From Fusarium oxysporum f. sp. lycopersici 4287 (taxonomy: Eukaryota > Ascomycota > Sordariomycetes > Hypocreales > Nectriaceae): a stretch of 11,273 bases of DNA. Within the stretch, counting starts at the first letter, position 1. The number at the start of each line of letters is the position of its first letter. Below are positions 1 through 9,103 of the stretch, in pieces. The stretch is from positions 1,626,922-1,638,194 of the forward strand of contig NC_030998.1 of assembly GCF_000149955.1 (NCBI RefSeq), read 5' to 3'. The notes below the pieces were generated by a model that was not told the DNA's origin, did not search any database, and saw only the letters and a list, made by a program, of their open reading frames with translations. Both the position numbers and the translations under genes were made by a program.

Positions 1-108
1 AATCTTCCACTCCTTCAAAAGCTCACGCAACGCCAAGCCGCTCGCCGGTCCTTTCTCTCCCTCTCTTTTTCAATACTACTTCTTTTTAATAATATCTCTC
101 CCACAAAA

Positions 109-1243
109 ATGTCATCCTCACCGATTCTTGGTCCCGAACGAAAAAACTCCTACGATGAAGAACGCCTCGAATGGGCGACGCCCTCTGTGCCAAAGAAGTA
201 CCTCCGTCTGCCAAGACTGCGCCGCTCGACCGTGATCCTCCTCCTCATCGACTTCCTCATCGTCGCTGTCCTCGTCCATGCTTTTTACCCGCTTATCACA
301 CTGCTGCGTCGGAATGAGGAGCTGTTCGGTGCGAGATTAACGTTGCCCCTGAATGATACGTCGTTTGGCGAGGATTTGCCCGCGCAGAGGACGATACCGA
401 GGATTTTTCACCAGACGAGTGCGAATGAGACCATTCCTGAGGCCTGGAAGGATTTGGTAAAGAGCTGTAAGGAAACTTACTCTGAGTTTGAGTACAAGGT
501 TTGTTTGTCCTGGGTTGGTTACTGGAGGAGATGGATGCTAATTGTCGCAGCACTGGACGGACGATAAGGCTCGCGATTTTATTTCGGAAGAGTATCCTTG
601 GTTCCTCGACACTTGGGACACTTTCCCTTTCAACATTCAACGCGCCGATGCCATTCGATACTTTGTCCTTCACCACTATGGCGGTATCTATCTCGACATG
701 GACACGCTCTGCAACGCGACAATCCCCCTGCACCAGATCGAGTCCGACGGCAGCAAGCACCACGCCGTCTTCAAGAGCACAACACCCACCGGCGTCTCCA
801 ACGACATGATGATTACCTCCGCGCACCATCCCGCCTTCACAAAAGCCCTCTCCCGAATCCAACTCTACAACGACATAACCCGTCCCTGGGCACACATCCT
901 CCCGCACGTCGCAGTAATGGTATCCGCGGGACCGCTCTTCCTCACCATGGCGCTGAAGAACTACCTTCTTGAACAGCCCTCGCTGCCTGAGACTACGGTG
1001 CAGGTGATCAATGCGACTGAGCTTGAACCTTATTTGACTGATTACGAGGGCGCGTCGTGGCATCACGGCGATACGAAGGCGATAATGTGGTTGGGTGATC
1101 GGCCGTGGGTTTGGTACCTGCTCGGTGCGATTGGGCTGGGCGCAGGGTTGTATTTGATCAACATGCTCATGATGAAGTGCTGGGGACGGTTCTTTGAGAA
1201 GGCTTCTAGTGATGAGGCCAAGGATGCTATTAAACTCACGTAG
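109..1243 (+). CDS. GT32 glycosyltransferase, MIPC synthase catalytic-subunit-like (copy 1)
   Basis: Probably transfers mannose to inositol phosphorylceramide in the Golgi, as Sur1/Csg1/Csh1-type enzymes do. The exons are 109-498 and 551-1243. The 52-nt intron 499-550 has a GTTTGT donor, a GCTAAT-like branch and a CAG acceptor. The product is 360 residues, the usual size for the family. It has a signal-anchor membrane segment at about 41-63, the entry motif IPRIFHQT at 96-103, IQRADAIRYF at 159-168, HHYGGIYLDMDT at 171-182 with the metal-binding DXD at 179-181, and a second membrane segment at about 317-338. There are Asn-glycosylation sequons, for example NDT at 82 and NET at 106. The ATG follows CACAAAA, a good fungal context. 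Family knowledge: the yeast enzyme needs the regulatory subunit Csg2, which is not in this window. Another GT32 (Och1-type) function is possible, but the C-terminal membrane segment favours Sur1-type. Confidence 0.88.
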
Positions 1244-1999
1244 AAGGGGTTATGCTTAATTATATATGACTATAATAGTTTTAATGGCAGCGATGTTAAT
1301 TCACAATCTGTGATCCTCTTCAATATCGTGCAATCCCATGTCTTGGCTTCAGAAATGCTCAATCACGACATCGAAGCCCATTCAGACCGCCCCATTCAAG
1401 ACACGCCAGCCTCGTGGCTTATCTCGACACGTCAGTGCGTTCGCCAGTCCCTCAGATCCAAATCTGACAGTCCCCAAAGTCAATGCAACACTGCATGAGC
1501 TCATCACCCGACATACGCGCGTCCAAGTTAATCTTGGTCCAGACCGTTCCGTGACGTGGAGGAACTTTGTGAGATGACGTCGGCGCAGTTCTGATCGGTA
1601 GAACAACCCCGCAAAGTAGGCTGGTCTGGTTGAAGCTAGGCTGCATTAGAGGTTGTGACAGTTTTCTTGCATGTCATTGGTGTTTTGGGGGAGCTTTGTA
1701 TGCAGAGCTCTCGATTGGTGCGGGCTTGAGGAGGGATGGCTGTTTGGTTGAAGTTGGGTCAAGCTTCAATTGCTCTCGTGATGACTTTGTACAGTAGCCC
1801 CGGTTTTGGTGCTGTGAGATGCGGCGCGATGCCAGCCTCGCTCATTTCAAAATGGACGGACACTTGATGCAGAGTACAATACGAGGTCCAACAAATAATG
1901 ACTTTTATTACCCGCCATGCTTTCTAACCAGCAATTCTGACAGTCAATCGCTGCGATGACTTTCCAACCTTCTAAAATACATATCCTACACTCCATCAT
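1244..1999. other. Convergent intergenic region (copy 1), no gene recognised
   Basis: These 756 bp separate the 3' ends of the GT32 (+) and ABC (-) genes. Short open frames here (up to 79 codons, both strands) have no recognisable domain. I saw no tRNA-like B-box, no rRNA and no transposon remnant. The right part contains the polyadenylation signal of the ABC gene. Two TGACGT half-sites lie at 1552-1557 and 1575-1580, but this is not a promoter position, so I give them no weight. Confidence 0.6.
1904..1909 (-). terminator. AATAAA polyadenylation signal of the ABC gene (copy 1)
   Basis: The minus strand reads AATAAA about 90 nt past the ABC stop codon at 2000-2002. That is a normal distance for a fungal 3' UTR. 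A 6-mer alone is weak evidence; position and orientation support it. Confidence 0.45.
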
Positions 2000-3446
2000 C
2001 TACTGAGACCCAGTCTCCGACGCCTCACCCTCCAATTCCTTCTTCTCCTTCTCTTTCTTCTCAATAGTCGTTTGTTTCTCCCACATAGCGTGGTATCGTC
2101 CTCCCTGAGCCAAAAGCTCATTATGTGTGCCGCGCTCGACAATCTTGCCTTTGTGAAGTACGATGATCTGGTCTGATGTCGTGATGGTAGAGAGACGGTG
2201 GCTGCAGATTGTTAGTTACTGTTTGAAGAGGGGTTGGGGAGACTTACGCGATTGTGATGGTTGTGCGACCTTCGGTGACGCGCTCGAGAGCATCTTGGAT
2301 CTGACGCTCTGTGTGTGAGTCGAGAGATGCGGTTGCTTCGTCGAGGAGTAGGATGCGAGCGTCTTTGAGAATCGCGCGGGCGATGGCGATCTACGAATGT
2401 CAGTGACCATGTCCGCAATGCTAATCAGTAACGGTAACTTACTCTTTGGCGTTCACCACCTGACAACTTCAATCCTCGCTCTCCAACCTTGGTCTCATAC
2501 CCATCTGGAAAGTTGAGAATGCGCTCATGAATATTCGCCGCCTTGCATGCCTCATAAACGTCTGCCTCTGTCGCATCTGGTCTCGCGTACAGAAGATTGT
2601 ACATGATCGTCGCGTTAAACAGAACTGTGTCCTGGGGAACGACACCGATGTTGCTGCGAAGACTCTCGAGCTTGAGATCTCGAAGGTCGTGGCCGTCAAT
2701 CGTGATGGAGCCATCCGTGACATCGTAGAAGCGGAAGAGAAGCTTGAGGGAGGTGGACTTTCCGCTACCTGATTCTCCGACAATAGCGGTCTTTGTGCCT
2801 GGGGCAACCGTGAAGTTGATGCCGTCGAGGACAGGATCGCCTTTCTTGACGTGATACGCGAACTTGACATCGTTGAAGGAGACCTCGCCCTTGGGTGAGG
2901 GCAACTGAATAGCATCAGGCTTCTCGACCACGCCAGGTGTTTCTTTGAACTGTTTCCATTAGCATACCCCATTATCGCAGAGGAGAGGGTACTCACAATA
3001 TCAAGTAGTCGCTCAGCTTCAATGAGATTATTCTGAAGCATGGTATAGTACGTCCCAAAAAAGTTCAAAGGACCTTGAAGCTGAACAAAGTAATTGATCA
3101 GACTCACAAACTCACCAACGGTCTGCTCCCCAATTGAAATCTTGTACGCCGACACCGAAACGAGCAACGCCGTTCCCAATGTGAAAATCGAACTCTGCGT
3201 GAGATTCAACCCGTTCAACGACCACTGCACCAATCTCTCCGCGCGCTGGAAAACAGTGACGTGCTCTCTAAACCGCGCCGTCTCGCGCGCAACAGCACAA
3301 TTATGCTGAACAGTCTCATACGCCACGATAGCATCCGTCTTGACAGCTTCCATCTCACGGGTCTTGACGGTCATATCTCTTCGTTGTTTTCCTCGGTACT
3401 TGGCGACATAGATTGTGAGGAAGATGTATGACCACATTATGAAGAA
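2000..3446 (-). CDS. Hmt1-like ABC half-transporter, C-terminal part (cut by gap)
   Basis: C-terminal half of a vacuolar-type ABCB half-transporter of the heavy-metal-tolerance (Hmt1/ABCB6-like) group. Family members move glutathione- or phytochelatin-metal conjugates; the substrate here is unknown. Exons in transcript order: 3446-2997, 2949-2443, 2390-2248, 2201-2000. The introns are 47, 52 and 46 nt with GTGAGT, GTAAGT and GTAAGT donors. The part has 433 residues: the end of the membrane domain, starting in a helix before [11 protein letters not shown], then a complete nucleotide-binding domain. That domain has Walker [11 protein letters not shown]-loop VPQDTVLF, signature LSGGERQR, Walker [14 protein letters not shown]-loop IAHRLST and a Lys/Glu-rich tail. 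All catalytic motifs are intact. The 5' part of the gene is not across the adjacent gap, where a different gene begins; it matches 7665-8971 instead. Confidence 0.9.
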
Positions 3447-3546
3447 NNNNNNNNNNNNNNNNNNNNNNNNNNNNNNNNNNNNNNNNNNNNNNNNNNNNNN
3501 NNNNNNNNNNNNNNNNNNNNNNNNNNNNNNNNNNNNNNNNNNNNNN
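3447..3546. other. Assembly gap (100 N)
   Basis: Exactly 100 N, a convention for a gap of unknown size. The left flank is in the ABC transporter and the right flank is in a different minus-strand gene (PAP2/Aur1-like). The gap does not sit inside a single gene. Confidence 0.99.
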
Positions 3547-4107
3547 ATGGTTCTCCGCAGTCTGCCAGACGCCATCCGTGGCGGCGATAAGCTCACTCGC
3601 CGACTTGACGCCGACGTAGAAGAGTAGATTGACCACCCAGTAGAACATCTCCACGAGGAACGGAAACTTTTGTATGAAGCGCGAGTGCCAGTATTTGGCG
3701 TATCGGCTCGAGTTGGGCGTGTGAACCACAGTGCCGCAGCACGTTCTCTTCTTGGGCGGGTGTGTTTCCGTCGGCGACGCTGCGTCAGCGAGGTTGAGAC
3801 GTTCTGTCTCGTCGTGGACGTCCTCCTCGTCCCATGGCTCCGGCTTCGATTGGCCGAGGAGACCTTGGTCGGCGCTTTTTGACGAAGGGATGATGGAGAA
3901 GTTTCGGAGGCGGTTGAAGTAGCATGAAGCGATCATGACACCGACGATGAACTGCACGTGAACACACACACACACAAAGTTAGCCTCCACGGCTGACCGA
4001 GTTTATCAAGGGAAAGAGATACGTACGATTGGCTCGACGACGGCGTGGTAGGCAAACTGCGGCTCACCCAAATCTTGTTCATTCTCTTGAGTTTGCGCTT
4101 GAGCCAT
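3547..4107 (-). CDS. PAP2/Aur1-Ipt1-like integral membrane protein, N-terminal part (cut by gap)
   Basis: Probably the N-terminal 162 residues of a fungal PAP2-superfamily membrane protein of the inositolphosphotransferase (Aur1/Ipt1) type. That family transfers phosphoinositol onto ceramide or mannosylated ceramide lipids in the Golgi. Exon 1 is 4107-4027 (27 codons, start context ATCATGG) and exon 2 runs from 3951 to the gap. The 75-nt intron 3952-4026 has a GTACGT donor. Visible features: a membrane segment formed across the splice site (VVEPI then FIVGVMIASCYFNR), an acidic linker, then the stretch KFPFLVEMFYW leading into a second membrane segment, and VWQTAENH at the edge. The phosphatase-like catalytic motifs of the family would lie in the missing part. 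The call rests on resemblance of the FPFLVE-W-Y region and overall layout to fungal PAP2 proteins, from memory and not aligned. Another multi-pass membrane protein cannot be excluded. Confidence 0.55.
3962..3976 (-). repeat. (TG)n microsatellite in the PAP2-like gene intron
   Basis: The plus strand has seven AC units plus one A. On the coding strand this is a TG tract between a GCTAAC-like branch site and the GTGCAG acceptor at 3952, in the place of the usual pyrimidine tract. Confidence 0.9.
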
Positions 4108-5016
4108 GATGTCTTCTATTGCGGCATGTGCCGACTGCAAAGAAAAGAACGTAAAAAGAAACAGAGTATGAGAAGTGTAAAAAAAAAAAAAAGAAGCTTA
4201 AAGGTTGTCACAACAAATAGGTTTGGTCGGGTGAGTCGATAAAAAAAGAGTTTACGTTAAGATAAATAAAGAACGAACTTCGGAAGACGCGGAGAATAAT
4301 GGACAAGGGGAGAAGATTTGCTCCCGGGCCAAAACAAGGGCAAGGATGCTTGGTTTGGGATCAGGATTCCTGATCACAGCTACCGACCGCTAAAATGCAC
4401 TGGGCTACAGAATAAAAACGAGCGTTAGGCGGTTAATGACTTAGGGGGGATAAGCTTGGCGGGTTGGAGCGCTGTGTTATTACGTGTCTTGGTTGTGAAT
4501 CTGGGAGGCAGCCCCTGAAGCGCCAGTACTACTTGGTCACTGGACCATCAGCTTGGTGACGTAGATGATCCAATTCCGCAGAGGCTAAAATTTAGATTGG
4601 AAGGGGGGGAGGTGACAGAAACTCTGGAGCATGAAGCCACTATAAACTTACCACAAAATGCACCCGCTGAAATTGTCAGAAGGAGACGGAGTGGGGTGAT
4701 GGTCAGCCAATCCCGTCGTCCGCGGACCCCCTAATCCTCCTCGGATTTTTCGTTCTCGCTTTTGTTTTTCTAGGGGGCCAGCTCCACTGATAATGAAAGG
4801 GTCACCCCCCCCTTTGGCGCACTGCAACTGTACTGCCACTGTCCCTGCGGCGCAATCCACCATCTTTTTTTCGCAGGCGAGCGTCAGATTTAATCTCAGC
4901 CCAAAAACAATCTTCCACTCCTTCAAAAGCTCACGCAACGCCAAGCCGCTCGCCGGTCCTTTCTCTCCCTCTCTTTTTCAATACTACTTCTTTTTAATAA
5001 TATCTCTCCCACAAAA
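4108..5016. promoter_or_regulatory. Divergent promoter region between the PAP2-like and GT32 genes
   Basis: These 909 bp lie between two divergently transcribed starts (4107 minus, 5017 plus) on one ungapped contig, so the adjacency is reliable. Features seen: a run of 14 A at 4179-4192, a 17-nt perfect palindrome at 4359-4375, a GATAAG site at 4449-4454, CCAAT boxes at 4570-4574 and 4707-4711 (the second in AGCCAATC context), a stress-element-like CCCCT at 4728-4732, and a pyrimidine-rich leader just before the GT32 ATG. Short open frames here have no recognisable domain. The short motifs are common by chance; only the palindrome stands out. Confidence 0.6.
4359..4375. promoter_or_regulatory. 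17-nt palindrome GATCAGGA-T-TCCTGATC
   Basis: Two perfect 8-nt inverted arms are separated by one base. It lies 252 bp from the PAP2-like start and about 640 bp from the GT32 start. The symmetry fits a site for a dimeric regulator. The factor is unknown. Confidence 0.45.
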
Positions 5017-6151
5017 ATGTCATCCTCACCGATTCTTGGTCCCGAACGAAAAAACTCCTACGATGAAGAACGCCTCGAATGGGCGACGCCCTCTGTGCCA
5101 AAGAAGTACCTCCGTCTGCCAAGACTGCGCCGCTCGACCGTGATCCTCCTCCTCATCGACTTCCTCATCGTCGCTGTCCTCGTCCATGCTTTTTACCCGC
5201 TTATCACACTGCTGCGTCGGAATGAGGAGCTGTTCGGTGCGAGATTAACGTTGCCCCTGAATGATACGTCGTTTGGCGAGGATTTGCCCGCGCAGAGGAC
5301 GATACCGAGGATTTTTCACCAGACGAGTGCGAATGAGACCATTCCTGAGGCCTGGAAGGATTTGGTAAAGAGCTGTAAGGAAACTTACTCTGAGTTTGAG
5401 TACAAGGTTTGTTTGTCCTGGGTTGGTTACTGGAGGAGATGGATGCTAATTGTCGCAGCACTGGACGGACGATAAGGCTCGCGATTTTATTTCGGAAGAG
5501 TATCCTTGGTTCCTCGACACTTGGGACACTTTCCCTTTCAACATTCAACGCGCCGATGCCATTCGATACTTTGTCCTTCACCACTATGGCGGTATCTATC
5601 TCGACATGGACACGCTCTGCAACGCGACAATCCCCCTGCACCAGATCGAGTCCGACGGCAGCAAGCACCACGCCGTCTTCAAGAGCACAACACCCACCGG
5701 CGTCTCCAACGACATGATGATTACCTCCGCGCACCATCCCGCCTTCACAAAAGCCCTCTCCCGAATCCAACTCTACAACGACATAACCCGTCCCTGGGCA
5801 CACATCCTCCCGCACGTCGCAGTAATGGTATCCGCGGGACCGCTCTTCCTCACCATGGCGCTGAAGAACTACCTTCTTGAACAGCCCTCGCTGCCTGAGA
5901 CTACGGTGCAGGTGATCAATGCGACTGAGCTTGAACCTTATTTGACTGATTACGAGGGCGCGTCGTGGCATCACGGCGATACGAAGGCGATAATGTGGTT
6001 GGGTGATCGGCCGTGGGTTTGGTACCTGCTCGGTGCGATTGGGCTGGGCGCAGGGTTGTATTTGATCAACATGCTCATGATGAAGTGCTGGGGACGGTTC
6101 TTTGAGAAGGCTTCTAGTGATGAGGCCAAGGATGCTATTAAACTCACGTAG
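5017..6151 (+). CDS. GT32 glycosyltransferase, MIPC synthase catalytic-subunit-like (copy 2)
   Basis: The exons are 5017-5406 and 5459-6151, with intron 5407-5458. The 360-residue product is identical to the one at 109-1243: N-terminal anchor at about 41-63, DXD at 179-181, C-terminal membrane segment at about 317-338. This copy shows the real 5' neighbourhood, a divergent PAP2/Aur1-like gene 909 bp away. It is therefore the copy to use for promoter analysis. Both families act on inositol-phosphoceramide head groups, which supports a role in complex sphingolipid synthesis. It may not be a second gene at all (see the duplication finding). Confidence 0.88.
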
Positions 6152-6907
6152 AAGGGGTTATGCTTAATTATATATGACTATAATAGTTTTAATGGCAGCG
6201 ATGTTAATTCACAATCTGTGATCCTCTTCAATATCGTGCAATCCCATGTCTTGGCTTCAGAAATGCTCAATCACGACATCGAAGCCCATTCAGACCGCCC
6301 CATTCAAGACACGCCAGCCTCGTGGCTTATCTCGACACGTCAGTGCGTTCGCCAGTCCCTCAGATCCAAATCTGACAGTCCCCAAAGTCAATGCAACACT
6401 GCATGAGCTCATCACCCGACATACGCGCGTCCAAGTTAATCTTGGTCCAGACCGTTCCGTGACGTGGAGGAACTTTGTGAGATGACGTCGGCGCAGTTCT
6501 GATCGGTAGAACAACCCCGCAAAGTAGGCTGGTCTGGTTGAAGCTAGGCTGCATTAGAGGTTGTGACAGTTTTCTTGCATGTCATTGGTGTTTTGGGGGA
6601 GCTTTGTATGCAGAGCTCTCGATTGGTGCGGGCTTGAGGAGGGATGGCTGTTTGGTTGAAGTTGGGTCAAGCTTCAATTGCTCTCGTGATGACTTTGTAC
6701 AGTAGCCCCGGTTTTGGTGCTGTGAGATGCGGCGCGATGCCAGCCTCGCTCATTTCAAAATGGACGGACACTTGATGCAGAGTACAATACGAGGTCCAAC
6801 AAATAATGACTTTTATTACCCGCCATGCTTTCTAACCAGCAATTCTGACAGTCAATCGCTGCGATGACTTTCCAACCTTCTAAAATACATATCCTACACT
6901 CCATCAT
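6152..6907. other. Convergent intergenic region (copy 2), no gene recognised
   Basis: Same 756-bp sequence as 1244-1999, between the 3' ends of GT32 and the ABC gene. No RNA gene, coding domain or mobile element was recognised. Confidence 0.6.
6812..6817 (-). terminator. AATAAA polyadenylation signal of the ABC gene (copy 2)
   Basis: Counterpart of 1904-1909: AATAAA on the minus strand about 90 nt after the stop codon at 6908-6910. Confidence 0.45.
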
Positions 6908-8971
6908 CTACTGAGACCCAGTCTCCGACGCCTCACCCTCCAATTCCTTCTTCTCCTTCTCTTTCTTCTCAATAGTCGTTTGTTTCTCCCACATAGCGTG
7001 GTATCGTCCTCCCTGAGCCAAAAGCTCATTATGTGTGCCGCGCTCGACAATCTTGCCTTTGTGAAGTACGATGATCTGGTCTGATGTCGTGATGGTAGAG
7101 AGACGGTGGCTGCAGATTGTTAGTTACTGTTTGAAGAGGGGTTGGGGAGACTTACGCGATTGTGATGGTTGTGCGACCTTCGGTGACGCGCTCGAGAGCA
7201 TCTTGGATCTGACGCTCTGTGTGTGAGTCGAGAGATGCGGTTGCTTCGTCGAGGAGTAGGATGCGAGCGTCTTTGAGAATCGCGCGGGCGATGGCGATCT
7301 ACGAATGTCAGTGACCATGTCCGCAATGCTAATCAGTAACGGTAACTTACTCTTTGGCGTTCACCACCTGACAACTTCAATCCTCGCTCTCCAACCTTGG
7401 TCTCATACCCATCTGGAAAGTTGAGAATGCGCTCATGAATATTCGCCGCCTTGCATGCCTCATAAACGTCTGCCTCTGTCGCATCTGGTCTCGCGTACAG
7501 AAGATTGTACATGATCGTCGCGTTAAACAGAACTGTGTCCTGGGGAACGACACCGATGTTGCTGNNNNNNNNNNNNNNNNNNNNNNNNNNNNNNNNNNNN
7601 NNNNNNNNNNNNNNNNNNNNNNNNNNNNNNNNNNNNNNNNNNNNNNNNNNNNNNNNNNNNNNNNGTAGAAGGCATCGTATTTCACAAAGAAAATCACACC
7701 AGCAACAAAAATGTCAAAGACCATAGGAAAAACCTGAAAGCAGAAACTCTCAAGGAAGGTGTTGATGGAAGCGCCGCGACTTAGGGCGCTGGTGACTTCG
7801 CCGACCTTTTTGTTGAGGTGGAACTCGAGGGATAAGCCGAGGACGTGTTCGAACGCAGCAGAGGAGAGACGGCGGAAGAGAGATTGGGATACAGGCAGCC
7901 AGAGAAGGGATCGCGCGGCGCCCAGAACGCCCTGGTTGCCCTGGAGAGCGCGGTATACGACGTAGAGGATGATTTCCTTGTAGGGAAGTTTGCCTTCGCC
8001 GAGGCTGTCGACGAGGGTACCGAGCTGGAGAGGTCCTAGGACGTTGACGGTGCGTTGGCAGATGAGGAGGATGATGCAGATTAGTACGATGGCTTGGTAG
8101 ACGGGGGAGCCCTTTGGCCTGTGATGTGTCAGTGGATGAGCAGAGTTTGAGTGAAGGGACTTACCAGAGGTAGGGAAACAAGACTCGGAATCCAGCAAAG
8201 TAATCCAGCCACCCCGTACCGGAAACCTGCGTCCTTCTCGGCTCGGCCGCAGTAGGTTGAACACTTCCATACCCGTCCGCGGCCCCATTCCCATTCTCAA
8301 GAAGTCCCCGTCTCTCCTCTGGCAAAGACTTCGGTTCCAGAGCCTTAGTCTTGTACTCCCTCAAACCCAATGCTCCAATCATGAAAGCCAACACAAGAAC
8401 CCTCGCAGCTCCGAGAATGTTGAGAGTGTCGACAAAGCCAGGTGATACGCGGAGTTTCGGCTCAACGGCTGAAAGAGCAGCTGCGATGACAATCTCTGCA
8501 AGAGCACCGACGCACCATGCCGAAAGGTGAGCAGAGTTCGGATTCCACGGTCCTTCAGGGTCTGGAAGAAGACCAGCGACGTAGTACAGTAGCACTCCAA
8601 CGAAAGATGCCTGGAATTGGTTAGTTTTGCTGAGTATGAGAGCAAGGGGAACGTACGAGATATGCGCTGAACGAAAAGACAACACTGCCCTTCACACCAT
8701 CCTGATCCGCAAAAACCTCCCTCGTAGCGTACACAATACTTGCAATCAACAATCCCGAAAGCACAACCTGAAGAACCCAAATACACCTCGCGTAAAACCT
8801 TCGAATCTTGTCAATATGCTGTTTCAAGTCATTGTCCAACGCGACTTTACGCGTCGTACTGCCATGGCGGCTTATGTAGAACTGAGCGGACTGAACGCCG
8901 AGGAGCGTGACGAAGAGGACGATGGGATAGGCGTAGAAGCCGATCTTCAATCCGAGCTCTGCCTTTGCCAT
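6908..8971 (-). CDS. Hmt1-like ABC half-transporter, with N-terminal TMD0; middle missing in gap
   Basis: Vacuolar-type ABCB half-transporter of the heavy-metal-tolerance group. Transcript order: exon 1 8971-8657, intron 46 nt (GTACGT donor, CTAAC branch), exon 2 8610-8165, intron 8164-8119, exon 3 8118 to the gap at 7665; after the gap 7564-7351, 7298-7156, 7109-6908. The first 405 residues show five predicted N-terminal membrane segments (about 11-31, 63-82, 95-118, 133-153, 168-187). A hydrophilic linker follows, then the PYLWPKGSPVY entry to the core membrane domain and helices up to KYDAFY at the gap. The C-terminal pieces carry the Q-loop region, LSGGERQR, Walker B and H-loop. The last core helices, Walker A and the start of the NBD are absent here but present at 2657-3446. 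With that piece the protein would be about 840 residues, normal for the family. The start at 8971 has a GCCATGG context; an in-frame ATG at 9031 would add 20 unconserved-looking residues. Confidence 0.85.
7565..7664. other. Assembly gap (100 N) inside the ABC gene
   Basis: Exactly 100 N, so the size is probably arbitrary. Comparison with 2657-3446 shows that at least 790 bp of ABC coding sequence (with one intron) should lie here. Confidence 0.99.
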
Positions 8972-9103
8972 GGCTGAAGGACAATTGGTGATGGGCGTGA
9001 GCTTCGGGGAGTGAGTTAAGGATGATGTCAAGGGATCGGGGTTTTGATGTTCCGAGGGAGATGGGATTAGTCAGCGGATTTATCAGCGAGGGAAGCCATA
9101 CCT

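Larger units (their letters stand above)
1..2656. repeat. Direct repeat copy 1 (2,656 bp, apparently identical to 4909-7564)
   Basis: This segment matches 4909-7564 at a constant offset of 4908. It covers 108 bp upstream of the GT32 start, the whole GT32 gene with its intron, the 756-bp convergent intergenic region, and the last three ABC exons with their introns (the third exon only in part). Every stretch I compared was identical, non-coding DNA included, and the reading frames of the two copies coincide. The match is cut on the left by the window edge and on the right by the gap in copy 2. Complete identity in introns and spacers suggests one locus represented twice, or a very recent duplication. 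Confidence 0.95.
4909..7564. repeat. Direct repeat copy 2 (2,656 bp, apparently identical to 1-2656)
   Basis: Second occurrence of the segment described at 1-2656. It sits inside an ungapped contig (3547-7564) and ends only because the second N gap starts at 7565. Copy 1 continues past the corresponding point (2656) with 790 bp of ABC transporter sequence that copy 2 lacks. Confidence 0.95.

Noticed and set aside
296..1066. 256-codon antisense open frame over GT32 (also 5204-5974)
   Set aside because: It lies opposite a well-supported GT32 gene, crosses its intron and shows no recognisable domain. GC-rich coding DNA often leaves such shadows.
1244..1999. tRNA, small RNA or small gene in the convergent intergenic region
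   Set aside because: I found no tRNA box sequence or clear cloverleaf, and the short open frames have no domain, no good start context and no introns.
2469..3596. 375-codon minus-strand frame running through the first gap
   Set aside because: It exists only because N codons are read through. It joins a PAP2-side stretch to the ABC gene and switches out of the true ABC frame at an intron.
4641..4646. TATAAA as TATA box of GT32
   Set aside because: It is about 375 bp before the ATG, too far to claim without transcript starts.
4793..5143. 116-codon plus-strand frame overlapping the GT32 start
   Set aside because: It overlaps the GT32 leader and first codons in another frame, and has a low-complexity start and no family resemblance.
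7377..8300. 307-codon minus-strand frame through the second gap
   Set aside because: The part 7665-8118 is true ABC exon 3. The continuation across N enters a wrong frame of the C-terminal region.
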